This document shows positions 11,842 to 23,104 of a stretch of 64,000 nucleotides of DNA, piece by piece. This stretch comes from Medicago truncatula. Lineage: Eukaryota > Streptophyta > Magnoliopsida > Fabales > Fabaceae. The stretch's first letter is position 1, and each line of letters opens with the position of its first letter. The stretch lies in contig NC_053046.1 of the NCBI RefSeq assembly GCF_003473485.1, positions 816,001-880,000 of the forward strand, given 5' to 3'. The translations under genes and the position numbers were made by a program. The notes below the pieces were generated by a model. The model saw nothing but the letters and a program-made list of their open reading frames with translations, was not told the origin of the DNA and ran no database searches.

Positions 11842-12777
11842 CATGGTTTTAAAACTCGGACTGGACCGGCCGGTCGAACCGGTTCAACCGTGAACCAGTG
11901 GGCGGTCCGGTTCACTTATTGGATCGGTTATGCTATTGACTCGCTACGAACCGGTGTAACTCGGCCTGAACTGGTGATTCGGTGGGTCTTCTTGAACCGG
12001 CCGGGTCAATACTTTTGACCCTTTTTTTTTTTTTTTACAAGAAACAAGGGTTTGTTATATTTAAAAAAATAAAAATAAAATCCATTTTGGCCAGGCCGGG
12101 AATCAAACCAGCAGCAGGAGATGTAGAATGAAATACCAATAGACCATACACTCATTTGTGATAGTGATTTCCTTTTTATTTGTTATATTAATTTCAATTG
12201 TAAAAGTTTATTACTAACTTCAATTTTTTTTTTTATAAAGCATTAGAAAGAAAAAAAACTTATAATTTAATGTTTCAATTATCTTGTACCAAAAAAAAAA
12301 AAATGTTTCAATTATCTTTTTTCATAATTTTGGCTGAACGAAATATTGCAAAATTATATTTTAAATTAATTCCAAATATTTTTAACACAGAAAAATACAC
12401 TTGCTTATATATATTATTGTAATTAATAGCGTATTTTTTTGTAAAGAATAAAAATAGCGTAATTTATTTTTATGAAAATCAATTTTATGCTTAAAATTAT
12501 TTTTTTGTATTTGTTTGGTAATTGTATCATAGTCGATGGATTAAATTTAAAAAATAAACTTGTGAAATTATGTTATTTTTTATAAGTGTAATAATACTTT
12601 TTAGAGAACAAAATCATATAATGTAATACAAGATTTTCATTATAAAAATCGAGCCGAGTCAACCGATTTAATCCGATTCTTTCATGCAGTTCGATCAGTG
12701 ATCCAGTGGTTCGACCATTGACCCAGTGATCCAGTATCCTTACCGAGTCGATCACCGATCTGAGTTTTAAAACTATG
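11842..12777. mobile_element. Non-autonomous hAT-like TIR element, 936 bp, 8-bp target duplication
   Basis: Identical 8-bp flanks gtgtaagt lie at 11834-11841 and 12778-12785. The ends are inverted: catggttttaaaact on the left, and catagttttaaaact when the right end is read on the other strand. Both subterminal regions carry GC-rich, accgg/aactgg-rich repeats in inverted orientation (11855-12010 and 12645-12770). There is no transposase. An 8-bp duplication is typical of hAT elements, so the assignment is by structure. Confidence 0.85.
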
Positions 12778-12879
12778 GTGTAAGTGGCATCCACTTTTCT
12801 TTTTGTTCCATATATTATATACGACCTTTTTAAAGTATAAGTGGATGATATATACAACCTTTTTTTTTATATATAATAT

Positions 12880-14682
12880 TTTTTTTTTTTTTTGCAAAAG
12901 TTGATGCTAGAGCATCAACAAAATATATAAAAAAGGAAAAAGGAGTACAAAAAGAAAAGGGGGGACTAGGCCAAAACCTTTTTAGAAATTAACAAACCTA
13001 TAATTAGGTAAACCCAACCTATTCCTGGAGTACTCCTCCCTAATCCCATCTGGTATGTTAGTATGCCAAACAAAAGAGTTAGGAGGTAAAGCTAAACCAA
13101 TGTTCGCTAACCCATCAGCACAAGCATTACCTTCCCTATATACATGAGAAAAAGTAAAATTAATGCCCCTAACAAAAGCTAAACAGTTGTGCCATCTGTT
13201 TCTTAGGATCCAAGGAACAGAAGCCGAAGATTTCATAGCCAGATAAACCAGTTGAGAGTCTGTTTCCAACCACAAATTGAACCAACCCTCTCTTTGAGCC
13301 ACCTCCATAGCAATGATAGCAGCCATTAGTTCCGAATGAAAGGCATTACCATTTACAAGATTTTGAGCAAAACAGCCAATACAATTACCATCTCTGTCTC
13401 TGAAGATGCCGCCTGCAGCAGCATTGGTAGGACTCTTTGTTGCAGCACCATCAGTGTTCACCTTAACCCAGTCAAAAATTGGAGGAGTCCAGATAACTTC
13501 AATAACTCTAGGGGCATTAGGAGGCTTGATTGGAACTCTGAAACTCTTTAAAATGCTAAACTCCCTCATATCAGGTGAAGAAACTTTTGTTGTGTTACTG
13601 CCAGACATACAGACTGAAGAGACAATGTTGTTGATAGATAGCTTCCTGTGAATGAGCTTATCCTTAAATCTAGCTTGATTTCTTATATACCATATTGAAC
13701 TAATAATATTAACAATGCCAGCCTGCGCACCACTAACTTACATTGAGGTGACCATCTTCTATCACATATCTTCCAAATATCCTCTAGATTGGAAACTTGA
13801 ATTGGGAGATTTAGAATGCCAGCAAACCAGTTCCAAAGGTATTTAGCAAAACTGCATTCAAAAAATAGATGGAAGGAAGTTTCAGCATACTTATTACAGT
13901 TTGAGCACATTGATGCTAAAGAGCAGCCCCTAAGCACCAGATTATCATCTGTTGGAATCCTATTATGCATCAATCTCCAGCACAACAGGGACTTTGATGG
14001 AGGAATATCTTTACTCCAAATCTTCTTTGCCCACCCTATGTTCTGGGTACAATGAGCTTTGAATATATAAGCATCTTTAAGTGAAAGCTCACCATTTGCT
14101 GCATTTTTCCAAACCAATTTGTCCTCCACAGCATCTGTAGGTATTGTTACTTTATGAACTAGTGAGTTTATTGCAGGGAATGCCATCTGCACTATCTGAG
14201 GAATACTCCAGACTCCATTAATAATGAAATCTGCAACTGTGGCTTGTAGATTTTGAGATATATGAACAGGTATGTTTAGAGTAGAGGTTAAAGAAACCCC
14301 ACACCATTCATCATTCCAAAAGTTCACTGACTCTCCATTACCAATTAGCCAGCTAGCTTGTTCTGTTGTAGTATCGAATTCATTTTTTATGCTGCTCCAA
14401 ATTGAAGAATAGATGTGATGTGAGATCGGTCTTCTATTTCTTATAACTCTGCTACGTAGTAGAGTGGCCCAAGATTCATTGGAATTCCTAATATCCCAAC
14501 AGAGCTTAAGATTGGAGGCTTCATTCAAAGAAATCAAGGATCTGATCCCTAATCCTCCTTGTGAAATTGGTTTGCAACATTTGTTCCAAGATACTGTAAC
14601 TAATTTCCTCTTGTTCACATCACCACTCCAGATGAAATTCCTAATCCATTTCTCTAAATCTTTTAGAAGTGAAATAGGCCAA
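12880..14682 (-). mobile_element. 5'-truncated LINE (1.8 kb) with 13-bp target duplication
   Basis: The flanks ttatatataatat at 12867-12879 and 14683-14695 are identical. The T-run at 12880-12893 is the poly(A) tail of the minus-strand element. Both flanks of the insert continue the same local AT-rich repeat (taagtggatgatatatac... on the left, tacgtggatgatatatacg on the right). The element keeps the C-terminal part of the reverse-transcriptase ORF plus RNase H. The clean ends and nearly open frame indicate a fairly recent insertion. Confidence 0.93.
12982..14618 (-). pseudogene. LINE ORF2 C-terminal region: zinc-binding RT domain plus RNase H, one frameshift
   Basis: Read from 14618 downward, the first frame gives CKPISQGGLGIRSL, then WSKDIPPSKSLLCWRLM and a CSNC...HLFFEC zinc-binding region. 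This is the usual C-terminal part of a plant LINE reverse transcriptase. The frame shifts by one base near 13727-13733: it ends at 13683, while the continuation (GAQAGIVNIISSIWYIRNQ) is in another frame. That second frame runs into an RNase H domain with VKVNTDGAA (catalytic Asp), ELMAAIIAME, WLETDSQ and HVYREGNACADGLAN, ending at 12982. The frameshift and 5' truncation mean it cannot support its own movement. Confidence 0.9.
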
Positions 14683-14695
14683 TTATATATAATAT

Positions 14696-15110
14696 GTACA
14701 TAATACGTGGATGATATATACGAACTTTTTTACTGTGTAAGTGGCGTACAATTATCTTTTTTTTTTCATAATACGATTTTTTTTTTACTTCTAGCATTTA
14801 TGATATTACATAAAAAAATTATACTTTAAATTTTTTTCAAAGTAACTTTATGCTTTAATTTTTTTGTAAAGTATAAAAACTGAAATGGAATAAATTTAAA
14901 ATATAACTATAACCAAAAATAATAAGTTAATAATATATTTTTTGTAAAGTAGTAATTTTTTTTTAAAGAGACACAGAATTAATGAATTCACGTTTTTCTT
15001 ATAATTAATAATTGATTCATGAAATATTATTTTTTAACAAATAAGTTAACACCTCTCGAAAAAAATAAACAATTGACAGTATACCAAATAATAAGATAAT
15101 TATTAGGACC
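14696..15110. other. AT-rich spacer, no gene seen
   Basis: Almost pure A/T with several T-runs. The first 60 bases repeat part of the 12786-12866 sequence in both direct and inverted sense. Nothing else is recognised. Confidence 0.5.
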
Positions 15111-15889
15111 CTTTGCTTAGGCATAAAGAGTGACTTACTGTGTATGGAAGTCCACTTGCTAGCAGCTTAGCAATGTTTCTTCTGCCTTCCTTTTCCAAAA
15201 AATGAACTATAGAAATAGAACTAAGAAATCAATTGAACTTCTTTATGATGTCAGCATGAAAATATAACTTAAAACTATATATGCAAATTTGTACACACAG
15301 CCTTCCAGCCCCATGTACATGATGCTCACTTGAGAAAAGCTGCAGGAAAACCAATTGTTTGTTCCTAATGAAGTAACAAATATGCATGAAGTGATTAATT
15401 TTGGCAACAGTTTCTGTATCGATCATGGCAGAATGAAATGATATGACAGTTGATGTATTCCCTAATGCTGATCCAATTTGAGTCTAGCTTCTCCAAATCA
15501 CTCTCCAAAAAGGTCACACTCCATGTCATAAAAATCATCTTAAGTCTATCACTCCGGACCACTTAAGTAAATATGAATAATATTATTTATTACTAATATT
15601 ATTATATTATATTTTGTACTTTGAATTAAATCATAAATTTGTTAACCATTTCAATAAATTAAGCTTATTAGTATACGTTAATATTTTGCATATTAAAATG
15701 TATTATCATAAGCGAGAATTAAAATATGATATAATATATGGTCAAATTCTCTAAAAAAATCATGTTAAATATCAAGAGAGTTTAATCTCATTGATCCATT
15801 AGTTTGTTAGTCTATAATTTAAACTTATACTTAAAGATGTTCATAAAAAATAGACTTTTAAACAGGAAAGCATGCAATATCATACTTTC

Positions 15890-16050
15890 AATAGGCCAGA
15901 CCCGTGCCTAAAAAGCAAGTCTATGACAGACTGCATGTCAGACTATTTGCTTAAATTTTTTGACAGATTAGATTTTTACATCTTCCAAAACCTAGTTCGG
16001 CCTAACTTATTATCACCCTAGCTCGGCCTTGCAATTCGACCCATGCATCT
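15890..16050. mobile_element. Decayed hAT terminal region
   Basis: The sequence contains aggccagacccgtgcctaaaaa and ctagctcggccttgcaattcgacc. It resembles the subterminal ggcc/gacc-rich region seen again at 56524. There are no flanking duplications and no transposase, so this is only a remnant. Confidence 0.4.
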
Positions 16051-17018
16051 GCACCATGACATTTATTTAAATGAAAGGAATTTATGGTAATTCTACTTAG
16101 CTTAATGGTTTACAATTAATTGTATGACTTTGTTCTCTTAGCTTCCTTACGAGCAGGGTTTAGGTTTGCTCCATTTATCTACTTTTTATTTATTATTCAT
16201 TTATGAAAGAGATATGCACAAGTGGAAGACTAGTGTGACTTATTAGAAGGGTCAACTTATTAAAATGGGTCCGATTAATCTTCCACTTTTGTCTAATTTT
16301 CTTATTCATATACAATAAATAAATGGTAGATAAATAGAGCAAATTGACTCATTTGCATCATGAATTTTTTCAAATCAAAGGAATTTATGTTAATTTAAAA
16401 ATAAAAAAAAATTATGGTAATGTTAATTAGCTTAATGGTTTACAATTAATTGTATATGTTTCCCTCAGCTTATGTACCTGCATCATGAAATTTATTTAAA
16501 TGTGATGTGATACATCTAGACATAAAATGATAAAAGGTATACAATTTTTCAGAGAATCCATGATAGCTCAGTGCACACACAATATATGAATTAAGTTCAC
16601 TGGTGTGGAGTAACAAATTTAACTCAATGCTCGCGAACCTTTTTTTTTTTAAGGAAGAGCCAAAGGTACAAATTACAAAAAAATAATAAATAATAACTTT
16701 AACTTAATAGAATCTAAAATATATTTCAAAAATGGAATGAATTTGATGGTAAACTTTTTTCATTTAGCATATGTGCAATGAGTCCACGTTTGCTACATTC
16801 ACATATCATTCATTTATAAACTTCAAACAAAAAAAAACTATCATTCATTTATTGTCTATTTATGAAAGAAATATAGACATAAGTGGAAGACTAATTAGAA
16901 CAAGTCTCATTAATTAATCATTCAGTTATGTTTATATCTCTTTCATCAATAGACTGTAAATTGATGATAGATAAATAGAGCAAATACACTCCTTCATTGA
17001 GCATCATGAAATTTACTT

Positions 17019-17197
17019 TTTTTTTTTTTGAATAGCAAAATATTATTACCCAATAAGTCCGTGTAAGAAGCACTAATAAGTTCGGGTGGAAAAAAAATAA
17101 AACAAAGGGAAATCGGTTGCCACAAACACCAACTCGAACAAAAACCCCTTAAAAAACCACCCCACACAAAGAGAACAAAAACCAGGTCCTGACGCAA
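17019..17197 (-). mobile_element. Very short 5'-truncated LINE tail with 10-bp target duplication
   Basis: The direct repeat aaatttactt at 17009-17018 and 17198-17207 bounds a 179-bp insert that begins with a T-run (poly(A) on the minus strand). The right-hand copy of the segmental duplication has catgaaatttatttatt at 36438 without the insert, so the insertion followed the duplication. The identity of the insert as a LINE 3' end rests on its layout. Confidence 0.75.
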
Positions 17198-17978
17198 AAA
17201 TTTACTTAAATGTAAAGTTTTTTTTTTTTAAGCAAATGGAAAGAATTTATGGTAATGCTAATTACCTTAATATTTACAATTATATACTTACCTTTTCCCT
17301 TAGCTTCCATATCTGCATCATAAAATTTATTTAAATATACGTCTAGGCAGAAAAGGTATGCATAATTTTCAGAGAGGTACAACCCAAATAAATTTCAACC
17401 TTTGTAATAGCATAGCTGAACAGGTACAAGTTGGACTTGGTGGATTCGTCCATTTTTCATTTCTCTCTTTCTTCTCAGTCTCGTACGTACTTACTGCTAC
17501 TATTGCATGCTCTCATATTATTCAATTATTCTTTTTTTTTTTTTTTTTGTTATATATTAAGATTCAATAATCACCACCACCTTGTTTCTCTCTACTAGCA
17601 AATTGTTTGTTTTGTTCCAAATCCATTTTATTATTACTACTAGAGTATTTGTGGTGGTGTTCTCTGGATTAGTTTTAAAGTAAAAATTCATTGTTTAGAT
17701 GACTAGTTTTAAAAATCTGATTTGATTTAACTTAATTGTGCTTATCTTTGTTGAACTTGTGTGTATTTTTTGGCTATATCTTCTCTGACATATTTTGTGT
17801 TAGGTAGATAGTCCGCTGGTAGTAATATATCTCATTTTGATTTCTTTAAAAAAATGTCGTTTATTAGTTGTGAAATAATGTTAAAAAAATAGGTATATTT
17901 TGATGACTTTTCTCAATATTTAATGATGTTCTTTATTTCTCTCTTACCCTTTTTTTTTTCTCACCAGTAATCAAGAAA

Positions 17979-18501
17979 ATGAAGTGGCTGAAATCACTCA
18001 TTTCTCGATTGAAGAAGGTTTGGAAGAAGAAGCATTCAACCCAAATCAAGAGTATGTTCCATGATACTTTCCATACCCTACAACATGTAGTTTTATTTTC
18101 TTCTAATGAATGTTATTTTTCACAAAAATGCATGCATCCTCATGTACGGATATCAAATTTGCATCAGTATGTATGAGTTTCCTAGGAGGAAATTTACTGC
18201 GTTGACATCCTTAGTTTGTAGCACTTTGAATCAATCAATCACATACATAAATTTTCCTCCTTCACATTTATTTCAATGTGATTTCATAAAAACAAAAATA
18301 TATCTTCCACACAATTCATTTTTTATTATCTTCTTACTCATGCCCATTTTTTTCACACAATAATTCCTTTTTGTTGCAGACACAGGGTTATATGATTTGT
18401 ACGAAGATGTGAAAAATTGCGACTATGAAGACGTGCACGTCCTCTGGTCAATACTACATGAATCACATTCACCATCAGTGCAATTGAAGAACAAAAAATA
18501 A
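17979..18501 (+). CDS. Small YEDV-motif protein, copy 2 (64 aa, two exons)
   Basis: Exon 1 is 17979-18051 and exon 2 is 18380-18501, with the same phase-1 junction as the other two copies (donor aaga, gtatgtt; acceptor gttgcag). The product starts MKWLKSLISRLKKVW and contains LYEDVKNCDYEDVHVLWSIL, then HESHSPSVQLKNKK. Both YEDV units, the Cys and LWSIL are kept. The N-terminus is more basic than in copy 1. A likely 5'-UTR intron runs from about 17483 (tctc, gtacgt) to 17967 (tcaccag), matched by equivalent signals in copy 3. The gene lies in the left copy of the segmental duplication. Function unknown. Confidence 0.82.
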
Positions 18502-18660
18502 TTGAGAAGAGCTTGAAATAAAATTTAGAAATCACATATTATCCCATTGTTTTTTTTTTTTTTTTTAAGACTCCCCACCCCTCTTTTATTTTTTTTTAAA
18601 ATACCCTATGTATCCTTTTATGTTTCTTTTTCCTTTATGTGATAAATTTTATTTCTCACT

Positions 18661-20717
18661 TATCTTTCTTTCACTAGTTAGTTATACATACATTATTATG
18701 AGTGTTCAAATCAAAACTGATATAAAATAAACTAAAAATCAACTCAATTTTTATTTTATTTTTGCATAAAACCGAATATTATTGGATGTTGCTTTAGAAA
18801 ATATCTCGGATCAGATTTCAGATCACATTTTTAAAACCAAACTGCATAAGTGAATTTTAAAACTTAATTTTCTTATTAGTATAATATATTGCATTATCTA
18901 TTGTTTGTTATTTTTTTTTTTTCAAACAATACTTATAAATTATAATTTAATCTATATTTTTTTCTACTCCATATGTTTCAAACATAATCGATCATTTTTC
19001 GTTTTGTAATATTAATTTCAAATATATTTGATCTAATATTAATTTTTTTTGTCAAATAGTAATATTACTATTAATATAAAAAATTACAATTGTAAAATTG
19101 AACCAAATAAAACTACGTACATTTGGTTTGATCGGATCATATCTTTTTAAAGTGTTATCCAAACTGAACCAAACCTTACAAATTTTTTATTTTGGATCAG
19201 ATGGTATTACCATTAGACAACACTTTCTTATACAGACGTTATCTTATGTCATCATTAGATAACACTATATTTATAAGCGTTGTTGTTGCATATCATCTTT
19301 AGAAAACGCTTTATGTCCTTGAGAGCTTTTCTTACATCACCATTAGATTGCGCTTTTGCAAAGTATTTGGATTGTGTTTTTGTATTAAATAAATAGAACA
19401 TGAAATTTTATTGACATATAAACCCTTTCAAATATCTTAAATTTTCATAAAATTGATAACATATCTCATACAAAGTTGAAAATTACAAATATCTAAAATT
19501 GGAGAAAATTGATAACTTTTATATGATACTAAGTATAAAACTACATATCCAAAATTACATAATGCTCTTGATCCTATAAAACAATGATGCATCACTAGGG
19601 ATGATAAAAAGAATACATACTTGTGGATAAAATCTTCTACGAATATGGGTCGGATATTTTAATGGATATTCACAAGTAAACTATGCACAAGGTTTTCAAA
19701 AAACTTTGTATACGAGAATACTTAAAACAATTTTCTCTGGTTTATAATTCAATCCTTACTCTCTTGTGTATCGGAAACTTTCAAAAAATCCGAGGAAAAA
19801 ACTTAAAAATACAATAACTTAATTTATACTCCACTCATCATTAATCATAAGACCATTTATAAAAAGTGTATGTGCTTGAATATAAGACCATCTAAATATA
19901 AGATTAATTGTTTGTTAGGTGTGAATTTTTTTTTTTGCAGAGTTTGGTCCTTTCTCTCTCAGATTGGCTTGAATTTGTTACAGTAAGTTCAGGTTTCATA
20001 TGAGATCAAATTTGGCATTTTACTTCCTTAGGAGGTTACTCAATGTATATCTGGACGAGTGTTCACTTTATCTGGCTCTCTTGTGTTTGGATGATTTGAA
20101 AAGAAATAAACACGCACATTTTTCAACAGTTGGAGGAAAACACGGGAACCTTATGTGATAAGATTAAGCTTAAGCCGTTTTGATGGTTGAAAGCGAGATA
20201 CACAATCTTCGCTTTTGACAATCATAATTGATGGCTTAATCCTGTTTGATGTCTAGCTTCTGTTTCTTAGCTTGTTTTTTATTGGTTTTTACTATATCAT
20301 TTTACGGACCTTGTATATATTACACAATGCTCATATTAACTGAGTTAAGTTCACGAGGATGTATACTTCGTCCATCTGTTAATATATAACTAGTTTACAA
20401 AAATAACTTGTATTAAGAAAAGTAGTTGGAGAATAAATTTGTTTGAAAACATGTAACTATTACCCCCTAAATCTCAAATTATATTTCGTTTTAGAAGAAT
20501 TTTTTTTTGTCTCAAATACCAACGAAGTATTAATATTTCTTTTATTATATTCTTAATTATTTATTACCCTCTTTCCTTTCAATACTTTAATTTATCTTTT
20601 CCAAACCGTTTATTAGGGACAATTTTGTAAAATAATTCATATTATCTTTCTTTTTTTCATACAAAATTAATTATATTTGTTAATAGTGTGAAATGTCCAA
20701 AACGTATATAATTTGTT
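18661..20717. other. Intergenic region with old repeat fragments
   Basis: No gene is seen. At about 18950-19070 there is MITE-like sequence (ctactccatatgtttcaaac). At 20285-20362 a fragment reading tcctcgtgaacttaactcagtt on the minus strand resembles the 5' end of a tRNA-derived SINE. The region from 20460 begins with another MITE-like phrase. Four short tandem units are listed separately. Confidence 0.5.
19200..19380. repeat. Four degenerate tandem units of about 45 bp
   Basis: The core (a)tca(c/t)cattaga(t/c)aac(a/g)ct recurs at about 19207, 19248, 19291 and 19337, with spacing of roughly 40-47 bp. Subterminal repeats of CACTA-type transposons look like this, but no CACTA terminus is visible, so I leave the origin open. 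Confidence 0.5.
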
Positions 20718-22941
20718 GGTTTTTTCTAGATTACCCTCTCTTATTTAGAGGGTATTTTACCCTCTCATGACATCAACCAATCAAAATGTAATATACATTG
20801 ACAACATTAAATGTCATAAATGAGTCAAATTTTTTCTTAAAAAAAAATCAATTATAATCATAAGGTAACTTTTAATACTTTTAATTTTTATTTAATTATA
20901 GACATGATTACATTAGAGATCCTTTATCTTATTTATTTGTTACACTTTGGTCTTTTATCTTTATTTTTTTCTGTTTAGGTCTTTTATCTCTTATAAAAGC
21001 ACATATACATCCTTTTTCTCATTTTTTTATTAAAAAAAATACATAATTTTATTTTTTAAAATATATTTTTATTAAAAATGAAACAAATCCAGAAATATGA
21101 TGAAGATATTCATCATCTTCATCTTCTTCCTTTGAATCTTCATCATCTTCATTGAATCAAAAAAAATTCTACACAAATATATCTCCAAATATCATGAATT
21201 AATGTTATATTCACCTCAAATCTTCTTTTAAACACAAAAATCAAACCCCTATAGAGAAAGGGATTTAGTTGCATTACCAAAAAAAAAATTAATTATATAA
21301 ATTGTCACGTTGTATATTATTATTATTATTTTCTAACTCAATATTCAAGCCCGACATAAAAATAATCCCAAAATTGATAGCAGCTTTGCACATCAATTTT
21401 GTTGTTTTCAGAACAATCTTAACTTTCGTAAAGCTCAACCCTTCCGCCAGTGACTAAGCCTCCACCATCCGTCTTGCAACATTTGTGAAATTAAGGTTTT
21501 GATTTTTGTTTTTAAAATAAGATTTGAGGTGAATATAACATTAATTCACGATATTTGAAGATATATTTTAGTAGCATTTTTTATTTATTTAAAGAAGATG
21601 ATGAAGATTCAAAGGAAGAAGATGAAGATGATGAACATCTTCATCATATTTTTGGATTTTTTTTCAGTTTTAATAAAAATATATTTTTAAAAATAAAATT
21701 ATGCATTTTTTAATAAAAAAAAATGCAAAAAAAGATGTATATGTGCTTTTAAGAGAGATAAAGGACCTAAACGGGAAAAAATAAAGACAAAGGACCAAAA
21801 TATTACAAATAAATAAGATAAAGGACCCATAATGTAATATTGCCTTAATTATATTTAAGTGTTCAATCTTAATTAATTTACACTACAGGACTCGCTTAGA
21901 ACAATTAAAATTTCACATCAAATTTCTTTCATCTGAATGTACTTAAATTTATCAGTTATATTCATAAAATTTATTCCTCCCATTTTGATTGTTCAATTTT
22001 GTCGTTTCCAATTGCCGCATTTTTCAATTTTCACGAGAATCGTCATGATTTCAAATATCGTGAGAATTGCCGTTATTTCTAGTACAACAACATCAGGTAT
22101 GATGACTTGATTTTTCTTTTTGATTTGATTTTTCTTGGTTGTGATGTAGTTAATTATAACAATTGAGTAAATCATCCGTCGTACTTTGAAGGCTGCTAGC
22201 AGGTGTTGCCGTTGTGATGTTGTGGGAGTTTGCTAGCATTTTTTGGTTGCTGCTGAAATGGTTATGTGATGAGGCTTTTGTTCTTTTATTTGGACTTAAA
22301 GGCTTTTGCGGACAGTGAGACAGGTCTATGCGTGTTAATCGATTTTATCAGGTTGGCTGCTTAAATAAAAAAATAAATAAGTCGCGATACCTGACGCGGT
22401 TCTAGAAACAACGACAATTCTCACGATAATTGGAAATTGCGGCAATTTGGAACGACAAAATTGAACAATCAAAATGGGAAGAAGAATGAAAAAGAAACAA
22501 AAATTGATCAATATGGAAGAATAAAGAAGAATAAATTTGAAAGAATGAGATGTTTTTGTTCTCACGTTCATGGTTCTGGAATGAAAGAAATTGTATGGAT
22601 GTAAATGATGAATTTAAGGACATCCAGATGAAAGAAATTTGATGTAAAATTTTATTTGTTATAAGTCTTCTAGTGTAAATTAATTAAGAGTGAACACCTT
22701 AATATTAAAAAAAAATTAAATTAAATCATTTGTTGTTTAAAAAAAAAAAAGTATTAAAAGTTACCTTATGATTAAGATTAACTCTCATTCAAAAAAAAAA
22801 TTAAGATTAATTCTTTTATTTTTAGAAAAAATTTACTCATTTATTTGACATTTAATGTTACCTATCTATATTACATTTTGATTGGTTATCATGAAAGAGT
22901 AAATTACCCTCTAAACAAGAGAGGGTAAGGTAAACCTCACC
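20718..22941. mobile_element. Long-inverted-repeat element, Mutator-like by 9-bp duplication (outer)
   Basis: The 9-bp direct repeat taatttgtt at 20709-20717 and 22942-22950 flanks ends that begin GGT on both strands (right end GGTGAGGTTTACC). A strong match ttaccctctctt(a/g)tttagagggta starts 13 bases further in. The inverted arms continue for several hundred bases: cattttgattgttcaattttgtcg at 21982 pairs with its complement near 22475, and tcacatcaaatttctttcatctg near 21914 pairs with 22645. The left arm is interrupted by the inner element. No transposase is seen, so the whole could fold into one large hairpin. Confidence 0.85.
20901..21844. mobile_element. Inner foldback element inserted in the outer one (9-bp duplication)
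   Basis: The direct repeat ttaattata at 20892-20900 and 21845-21853 flanks a 944-bp insert. Its arms, each about 370 bp, are inverted copies: gatcctttatcttatttatttgt on the left matches the complement of acaaataaataagataaaggac at 21805-21826. Both arms contain gaagatgatgaagatt-type runs facing each other. The loop between the arms is short and has no coding frame. The 9-bp duplication again fits a Mutator-like mechanism. Confidence 0.88.
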
Positions 22942-23104
22942 TAATTTGTTTGATGAATGCTAATTAGTAACAACACACTCTATTTGATTGGTTAAAATTC
23001 ACATTGATTGCCACCAAATCAAATCACTTATGTCCCATACAAATTTGGTGGATAATGGAGTGGGTGATTATCCGTTTACAAGCAAAACAAAACCCAGCAC
23101 AAGC

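Larger units (their letters stand above)
15115..18660 (+). repeat. Left copy of a segmental duplication carrying a small YEDV gene (pairs with 36095-39240)
   Basis: Colinear blocks are shared with 36095-39240: caatgtttcttctgccttcc (15171 versus 36118); the gataca...agacagaa...ttcagagaatc block (16505-16600 versus 36465-36545); acaagttggacttggtg...tctcgtacgtactta (17423-17495 versus 36668-36702); the sequence before and through exon 1 (17860-18080 versus 38015-38240); and the last exon with its downstream sequence (18370-18660 versus 38940-39215). The left copy also has internal duplications: a block with tttatggtaat...agcttaatggtttacaattaattgtat occurs at about 16080 and 16410 and, decayed, at 17245. 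Confidence 0.8.

Noticed and set aside
23030..23104. Upstream ATG as the start of the pseudokinase gene
   Set aside because: The added 25 residues include several acidic positions and weaken the transit-peptide character. The 23105 start is preferred, but this is not proven.
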